A stretch of DNA of 61,949 nucleotides, from positions 91,662-153,610 of the forward strand of contig NW_003137827.1 in assembly GCF_000003605.2 (NCBI RefSeq), read 5' to 3'. The stretch comes from Saccoglossus kowalevskii. Lineage: Eukaryota; Hemichordata; Enteropneusta; Harrimaniidae. The position numbers and the translations under genes are program-made. Positions 36,083 through 47,245 of this stretch are shown piece by piece. Each line of letters starts with the position of its first letter. Position 1 is the first letter of the stretch. The notes under the pieces are model-generated. The model saw only the letters and a list, made by a program, of their open reading frames with translations, did no database searches and was not told where the DNA came from.

Positions 36083-38399
36083 GATCTGGTTCGTACGTTT
36101 GGAGTGAAAAGTGCACTTTACAGATTCATGAATAGATTAGCATCTGATGAATGGAAGCAATTAAATGATGTCCATGACATATTCAGGTGATATTTGAATA
36201 CACCACTAGTGAGTATGAAATACAGTACATGTACAGTATATAGACGATATATGTCTACATTGTGCAATCTAGATATACACGGGTAGTATATATGTACTTT
36301 CCGTTATTAACAGTTTGATGGCACGAGGCACCATTCGTTACTGGGCAAACGAAAGTTCCGAAATTGTAGGAATGTTATTGCCCATTATGGCATACTTATC
36401 ATGTTATAATTATTATTATTACAGAAACACGTTTGTAGCAAAATGAGCGTTGTTATTGAATACGTGACATTACTAGATTTGCTGTGTTGCCATGGCACTT
36501 ACAACATTGACTTGTTTTTTAAAGCTACTGTCGTTTATTTAACATCATTGTTTGTTTATACAAAAATTGAACGCGCTGCGCGACGACCACCACTAGTTAA
36601 GTTTTTGTTTAATAATTCGACATATATATCATTCATTAGGCATAAATATTTAAAAAAATGTCCAATAATAATATTTAGTTTCTATTTTTCTTTTTATTTA
36701 CTACATGGTGCGTGTAGAGCGAAACTGATATTTTATATAACATTTTTACTTTTTATCTTTACAAGAATTTGCAATTTTGGAACAAGTATTGGTATTTTTG
36801 GGGCGCAAAGACTTATGGGATGCAATGCCTCTGAAATCAAACTCTGCATCGAGATATCAAGCAAGTAGGTATATACCATTTGTTAAGTGGACTTGTTATT
36901 GTTTCATATCAAGTGTGCCTGATTATTTTATTCCATTTTTAGATTCGGTGTAACAAATGAGCTGGTTGATGATTTATAGGATAATATGTCATTGGACGAA
37001 GCCTTATCAAACAAACGATTATTTATTGTCGACCACAAGATATTGGATGGTCTTACAAGCCCGAACCTGAACGGTAAAAGAAAGAATCAAATTAAATTGT
37101 CACGTTCTAATTTAGCATATTGCGTGGTCGCTTACTTCTCTACTGATTTGTTTTATTTAACAGGTACTATGTGCGCCAATTGGGTTGTTCTTCGTGAACA
37201 AAGAAAAAAATAGTTAGGTCCCGTGGCGGTTCAGCTCTTTCAGGAAAAAGGAGTTGACAATCCAGTATGTGTTTACTCATGTTTTCACTGTAAATCGACC
37301 TAGAGGTGAACGATACAAACCACAATTCATTGCAGCCTATCAATATGATTTAAGCGCATGTGGAATTCTTAATTAAACCTTGTTGCATTATTGAAATGAC
37401 GTATCTTGTTATGCGCACGCACGACAAATTATGAGATGAATATGAGTTATATTATTATTGCCTTTTTTGACCAATCAACAAACTACTTTCTGGATTACGC
37501 ATACCGATTGGCATATTTAACGCGTGGTGCAATAATGTTTATAACCAGACTAGTTACAATGTGTAACGAAAACAACGAAAACACAATATATCTTAGATAT
37601 GCGACTCAAGCCGACGCACTTGGCGTTGCAACTCGGTCATTCGGGTACAAAAAAGACGTTTAGTAACATGTCGTGTAAATGTATATTATCACAGAGTATG
37701 GATGAATACACATCTATCAAGGTGGAACAACGTAAAGATAATCTTTGGGATCGCTTAAAAATGTAAATTTGCAATATGGTCATGTTCTCGACATAGAAAC
37801 GAACTTAAACAATTCATCGAAACATGCCTATCATTTACATGGTAAAAGTTGCAAAATATGTAGTCGAGTATGACGAATTGATTTCATAAAAAATGTTCTA
37901 ATGTGCTAATTGATCCGGTAAAACGAAAACGTTCATAAACACAATGGAATGATTTGATCTATATACGGCATGTGTGGAAAGGCTGGACAATGGACGTTCA
38001 TGGTATTTTACCCAACGAACTTAAAGCGCAGTGGTCGTCGCGCCGCGTCCTGTTCGATATGGGACTCATAGCGACGTATACAACGCATGTAAAATACTTT
38101 GTCTATTTACATGAATTTCGAACACGCGCCGCGCGACGACTATCGCGCTTTAAGCCACGTGGTGTGGATGACCTTGCAGTCGTGCCCGTATATCCTTATC
38201 GTGATGACGCAATGTTGACATTCACTGCTATCAAGTCGTACGTCACTTATATCGTTAACGGACATTACGGTGAGAAAATAATTCTTTGAAGCTATTCTTT
38301 TCTTTATTAAATGATACAGAGAAACTGACCAACGACTGGGAACTGCAGGACTGGGCGAAAAAAATGTCCACCCCGCAACCACATGGTTTCGGTATCAAG
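36083..38399 (+). pseudogene. psiLOX-2: lipoxygenase pseudogene, exons 3-6, 8 and 9
   Basis: Relics: E3 36083-36210 (128 nt instead of 126, +2 shift), E4 36766-36864 (99 instead of 98, +1), E5 36943-~37073 with TAG at 36977-36979 ('DDL*DNMS'), E6 37164-37264 (101 instead of 99, +2), E8 ~37946-38269 interrupted by a MITE, E9 38311-38399 with its acceptor AG mutated to AA. PLAT exon 1, exon 2, the iron exon 7, and exons 10-12 are missing. Sequence and splice flanks (GTGTTTACTCATG after E6) resemble psiLOX-C, to which it lies inverted. Cannot make an enzyme. Confidence 0.9.
38021..38153 (+). mobile_element. MITE family A inserted in psiLOX-2 exon 8
   Basis: A 125-bp element with imperfect inverted ends (AGCGCAGTGGTCGTCGC / GCGACGACTATCGCGCT) is flanked by TTAA (38021-38024, 38150-38153). 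Removing it and one TTAA restores the exon reading '..NELKPRGVDD..', aligned to '..KDMEARGVEN..' of LOX-A. Related copies at 38.56, 50.4 and 60.0 kb. Confidence 0.92.
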
Positions 38400-38557
38400 G
38401 TTGGTTTTCAGTTATTCTGTCTTGACTGTGAGCGTATTACACAGCGATACACATACGTATTTCAATGAGATCTGAATTAATAGAAAGATTGGTCATAATT
38501 ATTAATGTATTTTACAGAGAACATGAACATTGATGTGTGAGTATCATTTACTCGATC

Positions 38558-38810
38558 TTAAAGCGCGGTAGTCGTTGCGCTGCGCCTGTTCGACATTTGT
38601 GTTGATAAACATTGATTCTCCCACAATCCAATGCGCTCTTCAAATGGAAATCACAAATATGAGGTTTGACATGAGCGCGACTTGCACTGATTACCGCCGG
38701 TGACTCCTTCGAAACCTTCCAGTCATATGAAAATTACCCAATTTAAGCTTGGAAACGTGTCAGTTCGCACTCGTTGATCTGCGCAACAGTCAAAGACTAC
38801 CGCGCTTTAA
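38558..38810 (+). mobile_element. MITE family A, long variant (245 bp)
   Basis: TTAA at 38558-38561 and 38807-38810; ends AGCGCGGTAGTCGTTGC and AAGACTACCGCGCT. Its left half ('TTGTGTTGATAAACATTGATT', 'CACAATCCAATG') matches the inverted partial copy at 50.37-50.51 kb. Confidence 0.88.
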
Positions 38811-38884
38811 CTTGTACTTGTACTAAATTACAAGTCAATATTTACAAAGTATATGTTGGTAAATGTACGAAACGAGAAAAACTA

Positions 38885-39022
38885 AAAGTCATTATGTACA
38901 AGCAGTGATTACGTGTTCGGGGGGGGGGGGTTGGGTGACAAAAAGACGAGTAAAAAAATAAAGTCAATATGTATAAACAGCGATGGCTTGTTCGCGTGGG
39001 GGGTTAATGTCGACAAAAAGTG
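38885..39022. repeat. Two-copy 76-bp tandem repeat with poly-G
   Basis: 'AAAGTCA(T/A)TATGTA(C/T)AA' at 38885 and 38961, each followed by a G-run (12 G near 38919) and 'GACAAAAAG'. Lies between psiLOX-2 and the LINE 3' end. Confidence 0.75.
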
Positions 39023-39032
39023 ACTTGTATTT

Positions 39033-39060
39033 GTATATATATATATATATATTTATATAT
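39033..39060. repeat. (TA)n microsatellite at LINE 3' end
   Basis: TA run with one TTT break, directly after the 3' end of the minus-strand LINE at 39.06-41.07 kb; possibly the site or tail of its insertion. Confidence 0.85.
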
Positions 39061-39061
39061 T

Positions 39062-41070
39062 ATATGTACAAAAATAGAATTAGAAATTGATTTCAAGTTC
39101 ATTGTTCGTTATTGTGCATAGTGAATTGTTGATGTCCCATATATCACAGAAAGTTTGTATATCTTGTTCAAGTTTGTAGTATTCATATTCCTGCTGTAAT
39201 CTTGATCGTAGTCTGCTTTTAAATATTTTAAGTGGGTCTACAAATGTCTGGTGCTGCATTTTGTTTCTTCTGCTTAGGTGTATCGTAATCTTAACTGTAC
39301 TGGTGATGTAAACGAATTGGTGAAGAGCATGTTTGTTAACAAATGTCCTGGTGGGTTGATAAAATACCAGGATACTGATATGATTTTGTCCGGCTTAATG
39401 AGGTGTGCCGTCAGCTGTGTCAGGAAAGTGAGTAAGGGTTGGATTGCCTGACATACAAAAAAGATATGTAATAGGGAGTCGTCGTCTCCACAAAGGGGGC
39501 AAGTGTCCGTGGGGTGGAAGAGAAAGGTAGCTGTTGTATACGCACCGTGGATAAACCACTGAAGGTCGCCCTCTCGCTTAGTAATTGGAGGGTAGTAACA
39601 TGCTCTGAAATTGGGGGCTGTACAGGCCGGCAAGCTGAGCAAGTCTCTCAATACGATGTCTATTATTTCAGGTAGACGATTTGCATAGTGTACGATTTTT
39701 TTCTAACGCGTTCCAGCATTGCAGTAATTCAGAATAATAGTCAGGTATTTTATTTTTGCAGTAGTCCATTCCTGTCGTAAGAAAAAGTTCTTTCTTGTAG
39801 TGTAAGTCTCGGACCAGGCTGAAGCAGTAGTCCGTGAAGAAAAAGACGGGATTGTCAGAATCCAGGTACAGGTATCGTTGAATAAAGCTTAAACGGAGTG
39901 ACGTAATACGTGATTGCGGGTGAACTAGTCCTTGGCCTCTTTTGTCTAGCGGTAGGTAGAGTGTTTCTGCAGGCGTCCAGTGTCGGCCCTGCCAGAAAAA
40001 AATGTTAAACATGACTGCCGGTGCAGGATGATTGACTTGGGTGGAGAGAAACATGCAAGATGGTGATGGAGTTTCGGGGCAATCAGTTGATTTATCACAA
40101 GAACACGCCCTCTATAGGACATTGATGGAGCAAATGCAGACCAACTTTTTACTTTTTCCCTCAATATTTTGTGATAGTTGTGATCAGTTTTATTGAACAA
40201 AAGTGTAGTTGTTACCGAGGAAAACCCCTAGAACTTTGAGTCCTCCTGTGTTCCACGATATTCCCAGTGGGTTGTCTGTGTGTCTGCGCCAGCAACCAGA
40301 CCACAAACCTTCCGATTTTTCGATGTTGAATTTCGCGTTTGATGTTTTTTCGTATACTGTGAGGAAGTCTTTTAACTTGTAGAAGTGGTCATTTCTTGTG
40401 AGTAAAATTTTAACGTAGTTTGTGTACGCGGCTAAATTTGTGTTGGCTTTAGGCGAAGAGGGTATTGTTGGTGCGGAGATTTGTTTTCTTATGTTGTTTT
40501 GAAGTGGTTCCATTCCGATGACGTATAGTTGGTCCGAGAAAGAGCATCCCTGGCGTATTCCTCGATGAATGTTAAGCGGCGATGTAAGTGAGCAATTAAT
40601 GTGGATGAGCGATTCTATATCTGTATATAGTATCTTGATGAAATTAATACAATTAGGTCCGAAGCCAAAAGCTGCGAGGGTATTGAACAGGTAATGGTGG
40701 CACACGCGATCGAAAGTCTTTCTCTGATCCAAAGCGAGAATTGCGAGGGGTGTATTGTTGGTCGTGATAGAGTATATGTTGTCACGTATGTAATGAATAT
40801 TGTCGATGATCTTTCGTGCTGGTATGCTGCATGTTTGACTTTCATGAATGATTGTTGCCAAGACTGAACGGAGGCGTAGTGAAAGAGCTTTTGCAAGTAT
40901 CTTGTAGTCGCTGCATAATAAACTAATTGATCGCCAGTTTTTGACTAAAGTGTTGTCTCCTTTCTTTGGGTGTAAGCAAATGACTGCTCGTCCGCTAGAC
41001 AGTTTTCCGTTTTTAATTGTCTGGATGAGAACTTTATGTAAGTCCGTGCCCGTGTGAGGCCAGAAGGGAC
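39062..41070 (-). pseudogene. Dead L1/Tx1-type LINE: RT and C-terminal zinc motif
   Basis: 5'-truncated ORF2 in several frames: 41060-40190 reverse transcriptase, then 40200-39946, 40054-39668 and 39651-39274, with the last C-terminal stretch in another frame to ~39080. RT motifs visible: 'LALDQRKTFDRV', 'GFGPNCINFIKILYTD', 'GIRQGCSFSDQLYVIGMEPL'. The catalytic YADD box is YTNY (40415-40426), removing the aspartates. C-terminal 'CPLCGDDDSLLHIFFVC' fits the CCHC motif of this clade. No endonuclease domain; the 5' end stops at a GAT-repeat microsatellite. Frameshifts and the lost YADD mean it is inactive. Confidence 0.9.
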
Positions 41071-41076
41071 GGTATC

Positions 41077-41134
41077 GTCATCATCATCATCATCATCGCC
41101 ATCATCATCACCATCATCATCGCCATCATCATCA
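41077..41134. repeat. (CAT)n microsatellite
   Basis: About 19 CAT/GCC-interrupted units immediately 5' of the truncated LINE. Its poly-Asp reading is not a gene. Confidence 0.95.
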
Positions 41135-42849
41135 AGCAAAGTATAAATTCAATTCATTTTGTGCGAGGTAAGATTAATTTAGGTATTTTAGAATCACTTG
41201 TGTGTAATATAATGTATATAGTGACGTACATATGGCCAAATGTATTGTGTTATGCAACGTGTTAAGTATAAACATATAAATAGCGTATTTGATCCACGGC
41301 GTTGTCAAAGTGGGCGCTTTTTGCATTCGGTCGTTTCCCTAACACAACATTGCAATCAAATTGCGTGAAATTCGATTCGAAGTGTAATTGATTTTTTTAA
41401 ATAAATCTAGCTTCTGGCAGTTACTCGTTTGTGTTTGGCTCAATCTTTTTTTATCCAAAACCAGTGCACATCCACGTCGTTTTGGCGGAGTTTTAGAGGG
41501 CAGCTGACGAGCTAATGTAAAACAAAATCTCACTCTGATAACGCCGTAAAAGTTAATTTGCATAATCATTTACCAATTGCAAATTTAACAAATTAGTTAC
41601 AACACTCGCATAGTTACGCTAAATACATACACATTATATATCCATGTGATAAAATGGTGATTGTTAATCGTAATCCTTTCTATATTTTTTATTTTTTATT
41701 TGTGTATTAAATGAAGAGGCATTGATCAAAACGTTTATTGTTTTGTGAAATGTTATTAACAGTAAATGTATGTTGAAATTAAATTTCCCAGTTTTGATTA
41801 TTGGTACGTCATGGGGTAACATTTATAATATAATAATTTAGGACAGAAGTTAGGTGGTGGCATCCCATGCCATTTATCGGGCGTTTGTCTCTACGCGTTA
41901 GAAAAGCAAACAAGCCCAGACGGTAGATAGTATTGTAGTCGAATCTAGTAGTACATGTACTTTCAATGCCAGTTTAATTGCACATATTTAAGTACAGGTC
42001 ACACCTGACTCAAATTACCCGTATGGATTTCACGGCCAATACAATAAATACAAGTACAACAGAAAGTTGAACACGTATGCTCTGTCATGACGGGCTCTGC
42101 TACTGGCGATTCTAGGCAGTTGCTAATGTATAGAGAACTGACAAATATAAATGGTATTGCTTCAAGAGTAACGTTTGCAATTTGTATTGGCAGAATAACG
42201 AATCATACCATTTTAAAGCAAACAATGTTTTCTTCAAGATTACTTTCTACCTCAGATAATTAAGAGAATTGTAATAATTGTCTAAGATTACATGTATATT
42301 CAAGTAATATTTGTATCGATTGCCCTTGCATCATCTAATGCGTTTTGAAAGTTCATAATCTATAAACACGAATCTTCAGACCGACCCCTGGGGTGAAAAG
42401 AAACACATCCGTTTCGTTCATGGATTTGACCTCCATGACCACACATGCAACAGCGGTTTGGATAGATCACCGGGTCGTACTTTTTTATCGTGCGGGAAAT
42501 GTTTAAATTCGAGTCACATATTCGCCGTGTTGCTACCAATGCCAGTGATGCTTTTTTTAGCTATAGACTGTGCAACAACGCAAGACAACTGTCTCCAACA
42601 TTATTACAATCATAGCGGGACACAAGGTCGCGTTCCCACGCAACTTTGAAGTTGGCTTGGGGACGTTCACACCCACCGGAGCAGATAAGAACTGCTTCGT
42701 TAAAGTCGGTATTTCTTTAGCGTCTACAGGTTACCTTTTTCTTTTGACAAAACTAAAAGAAGTCCCAACTGTGCCAGTCTAGTGAAACGCTACGCTACCA
42801 ACGGTCCACTCCGAAAGAGCCTTCCTAGAGCCTTCTTGTGTACATGGTC
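41135..42849. other. Non-coding stretch
   Basis: No recognisable coding or repeat structure apart from AT-rich sequence. Confidence 0.4.
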
Positions 42850-43275
42850 TTACTTGGCCAACAAAATGTCTTACACGGTCGAACATTACATTTTATGTAA
42901 TAAATTAAAACTAGTGGCAGTAGAGTCAATTAAATGGTTTACGTCATATCATGTAATGGTAAGCATGTAGTGAAGGTTAATTGGTTGGTATAAGAATAGA
43001 GGAGTATTACCTGTGGTGTCCCCTCAACAAAATATACTATCTCCTTTATGTTTCTTAAACGGTCTTTACGTCAGCGTAAGGTGTATTACACGGTGCTAAT
43101 GCTACTGCACGGAAAGTTTCTCGTGAAAATTGTGCACAACTATCAACACATCTAAGCCCAGAACTTCCCAACTATCGAATGACTGACTGACAATGAATGG
43201 CCTGTCTCTCCATCTTGGCAAAACGGCGTGTATTGTGTTTGGGCCAAAATATAAAGTTGAGAGGGTCAAACATTG
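42850..43275 (+). pseudogene. LINE reverse-transcriptase fragment (CR1/jockey-like)
   Basis: Broken frames read 'YTVEHYILCNKLKLVAVESI', then 'KWFTSYH', 'GVPQQNILSPLCFLN' and 'NGLSLHLGKTACIVFGPKYK', in the order expected for LINE RT motifs (..DTVDHxILxxKL.., GVPQGSILxPL, ..LSLHxxKTxxIxFG). The YADD region between them is destroyed by frameshifts. Different family from the LINEs at 39-41 and 57.5-59 kb. Confidence 0.75.
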
Positions 43276-45175
43276 AAATATTCAAGCTAAATCCTATTAA
43301 GGCATGTACCCGGACCACCGTGGCTTAGGAGAAAATTGCAAAAACATTTAAAAGTCATCCACATTCATATGATACTGGGGCAGTTACTAGTATCTAAATA
43401 TCCCCAAGATATTTAGAGAAGAAAGTAATACTTTTAATATAACTAAAGTTAAAAATGGAAAAAATTACCACAAATAGTTAAAATAATATTAGTGATAAAT
43501 AGCATTTTAACCAGATATTGAAGAAACTCCCAGCAAATTTGAGTAGGTAATTTCCGAGTTTACATTTACTGAGCGTTTTGAGAGTTAAAATCTATTTTCA
43601 CATACAAATTTCAATTGATCGTGTATATAATAATTTTTTATTATTTTTGATTGAAATTATGAAACCAAACACACTTCGAACACTTCTGGCTTATTCTATT
43701 ATTTATTGCGACTACCAACTCTTAGTTGCAACTGTTATCATTCTTCATTGACGTCATAATAATTGTGTACGGATATTATTAGTTTGTTTGTTTTCTGTCA
43801 TACCGTCATGTACAGATCGAACAAAACGTTGTCTTGAGCACCTGAAACCTACGCAACAATATGCTTATCAAAGAATGTGCATGATCAATTTTAAGTATTG
43901 CCATGATACTATTACATAATCATGAACATGGAGACAGTCAGCCACTACGAAAATGTATCCATGTATGATGTATTTTTTCCATGTATATTGTGATTGTTAT
44001 ATGTCTATTGTACTTTGTTGAAATCCCTATATGAATATTCATTTTTAATCAATTAATGAATGGGTATGTCTTTCACAAATAAAGAAAGACCCCGCGTACA
44101 TCTACAACCTAATATGAACATAACATGTAAATAAAAAATGAATTGCAGTATGTAACTAATTACATGAATTTAAAGGCTATATGTCATTACTTGACAAATA
44201 CTTACATTAATGTTTCTTCGAATTCCCCCATATGGAAAGTGAAATCAAATCAAATCAAATAACAAATTCTTGGATTACTCAATAAATTACAACACAACAC
44301 AAGCTATAGGTTTTTGTAACTAGGTATAATCGCTACACAAATATCTAGAACAGTCGTAAATTAAATAAATGACAAAAATCTCTAACCAAAATAATCTCAA
44401 CAAGCCTTAAACTGACCAACTCTTGCAAACTAATAATGCAACTAGATTTAACTATTCAACTCTTATAATAACTAAACTATTGAAATATTGAATTTCATCA
44501 AATCACACGCTCGTTATTACATTATGTGATAACCCACAAACTCAATTGTCAACTAACTCTGTGATATTTTCGCCAGGAACACTAATCCAACTTTGAATAT
44601 TCATTTTTTCTCTAAGGTAGTAAGTAAATGTATCGGCCTTGGTACATCTATCGGCAATCAGCTCTCGTGGAAGTCACGTATTAAAAAAAACTATTGACTC
44701 AAATATTATTGCTAATAGCCATAATGGCATAACTTCACCACTTTCTCCCCCGAATCGGTTTTCTCCCATTGTACACCACATTAATTCGTTCTCGCCCTTA
44801 TTGAAATATGCAGCAGTTTCTATTGGTCGCCTCCCCATTTTGTTATATATATATACAGCAGAACAATAAACTAGCTCCATTATATACAGACAGTCTATAC
44901 ATCTGATCTGAATGCAGATAAAATCTTACCTTATCTTTTGTCTTTAATTCAAAAACATTTTTCAACACTACATATGCCTAAGCTACGTGATTTGCATTGG
45001 TTTGTATCGAATAATATCCCATGAAGTCGGCAATAGTGTATTGGAATTTGAAAATCCCTCTAATCTAACTTAAGTGTCAAAATGGTTGTCAAATTATAAT
45101 AATAACTGTTTTGTCATATAACATACGTTATAATTCCTATATTTTATACGTAATTTGAATCTGTATCTCATATAT
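43276..45175. other. Non-coding 3' flank of psiLOX-C
   Basis: No gene seen. Contains a short (AAATC)n run at 44242-44261 and AT-rich sequence. Confidence 0.4.
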
Positions 45176-46118
45176 TTAAATTGAAATCGCATTTTGCAGA
45201 AGACTTGGATGAAGGTATAGGTACTTGGCTATCCGGTCCTTGTTCCTGCTCTCAATAATCTTGCCCACTTCAATCAGATTTTCTCTAAAACTATAATAGA
45301 GTACAACATGTGAAAGTTAATCATTGTTATTCCGATAAAATTATCATTATTATATTTTTGCTGTTGAGTAATATAATTAACGACTTACTCTCTAAGTGCA
45401 TTGATAGAAATCGGGTCTTTCTGGAACATCTCATCGAAATAGCCTAATGATTGCGTGCCATGGGAACTTAATGTCTTTGTCATGACCACTGCTTCGATAA
45501 CCGTAGTTTTGTTGGGAATATGCTGTAATATATCGCTTTCGGTCAACGCAACCTAGATGAAAAATAGATGAAATTTTAAATAGCACAACTCTATGGATCA
45601 TTAGCAGAAGCCAATAACACATTCAGTAAACCTTTATCACTGTCTGACGATTATCAACATTCATTGAAATGCAATATATGTCAGTGATAAAAAATATGAT
45701 TACCTCTGCTGATTCAGGTGGCTGTCCTAGCAATTTCATGGAGTATCGTAATGGTGAACTATACTCATCATATTGGTTGAAATTAACAGATGCATGTCCC
45801 ACTGAACAAATGAATATTACAGATGTAAGAGTGTCTATCAATTCAGTCTTGGTGGAAAACTTGCCATTGCCGGGCATACCCTGCATTACAAAAACATGTA
45901 CATGTGTGGTTATATAAACACGTTTTATAAGTGAGTCCCGGATAAATTATAATTGCAAGCCAGTCGTACTACTTGTCGGTGAAATGCAATACTACTACTG
46001 ATATCAACCATGCTAATAACTCAATGCTCAACAAATACCATGCTACTCGCGAAGCTCATATGCCAAAAGGTTCATGGAGAGCGACTAAGTCAATCATTGT
46101 ATAGCATATCCAGAATAA

Positions 46119-46242
46119 TACACTGTAGCCTCGTTATAACGAACTCTTTGGGGGACATACAATTAGTTTATTATAGTGAAATGTTCAATATAATGAAGCA
46201 AATATATTATAAAGGTGTTCATTATATTGAGGTTACAGTGTA
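46119..46242. mobile_element. 120-bp pogo/Tigger-like MITE in psiLOX-C intron 9
   Basis: TA-flanked element with inverted ends CACTGTAGCCTCGTTATAAC and GTTACAGTG-type complement (CACTGTAACCTCAATATAAT read inwards). TA duplication and the CAGT..CCTC..TATAACGAAC end type fit Tc1/mariner-pogo non-autonomous elements. Confidence 0.8.
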
Positions 46243-46989
46243 TATAGCTAGAATCATTTTCTTTTATGCCTATGGTTCCATATATCGTTCTGTATTATAG
46301 TAGGTTGCTGAGTAAGTTTGTACTTTGCGCCTACCTTTTTGTAGATTGATTGTCATTTTTTTGTTTTTGTACTTTACTGAGCAAGTGTACAGTTATGGAT
46401 ATTGGTATGTTGTTATTTATACTATTAGAATATGATAATTCCTGTATAATGTATGCTCATTCAAATACATGGATAATCGCAAACCAACCTTTATACCAAA
46501 ACCACGAGGCTGAGGAGAAGATAGCTCATCAGCCCAGTCCTGCAGTTCCCACTCATTAGTCAGTTTCTCCGTGTCTTCTAATGGAACAATAGAAATAATG
46601 TTGTTCATTTCGAGATTCTACATTGGCGAGAAAAGAGTAGATTTAACAAGTTATTTTCTCACCGTAATGTCCGTTAACGATCTGAGTGACGTACGACTTG
46701 ATAGCGGTACATGTCTACATTGCGTCATTACGGTAAGGATATGCGGGCAAGACTGCGGGGTCATCCACACTACGTGACTTGAGATCATTAGATAAAATGC
46801 AATGGTCCAATTATTCCACACTCGACGCGTCACCTCAAAGGCAACTTCTCTACCACCTGTCAGCACTCTGTCAAACCAACCATCGGGGTCCAATAAAACT
46901 GGTAATCCAATACTGTGGGTGTACATTAATGACATAGATTAATGATTTATTACGTGGTGTCATGTATTACCACATTTCGACTGATTTGC

Positions 46990-47245
46990 TCTTATACGGT
47001 TAAAAAAACTGCCTTAGACAATTTCAATTATGTTATATTGTCGCATCTGGATTGGTGTTGTAGCCAGGGCCAGTGTAATGCGCAGTTCAATGCAAAAATA
47101 CAGGGAAGATGTGCACGTGTGATACAAGATGCAGCGTACATGATACATAAACAGAAATTATTCAACTCCTTAAAGTGACTACCACTTAAAATAAGAGTTT
47201 TTATATATAATGAATCTATTTTAATGTTTGAAATGCAGACGTGAT
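46990..47245 (+). pseudogene. LINE C-terminal fragment (CR1/jockey-like)
   Basis: Reads 'NFNYVILSHLDWCCSQGQCN' then 'KIQGRCARVIQDAAY' and, after a TGA, 'LPLKIRVFIYNESILMF'. This is the conserved post-RT tail of jockey/CR1-type LINEs (..SHLDYC..W..LQNRAAR.I..WLPL..R..). The TGA replaces the usual Trp of 'LxWLPL'. It lies in intron 7 of psiLOX-C on the opposite strand. Confidence 0.75.

Noticed and set aside
37954-38289. 111-codon open frame as a functional gene
   Set aside because: Chimera of lipoxygenase exon 8 and a MITE inserted at TTAA.
40945-41139. Poly-aspartate open frame
   Set aside because: Translation of the CAT/GAT microsatellite next to the truncated LINE.
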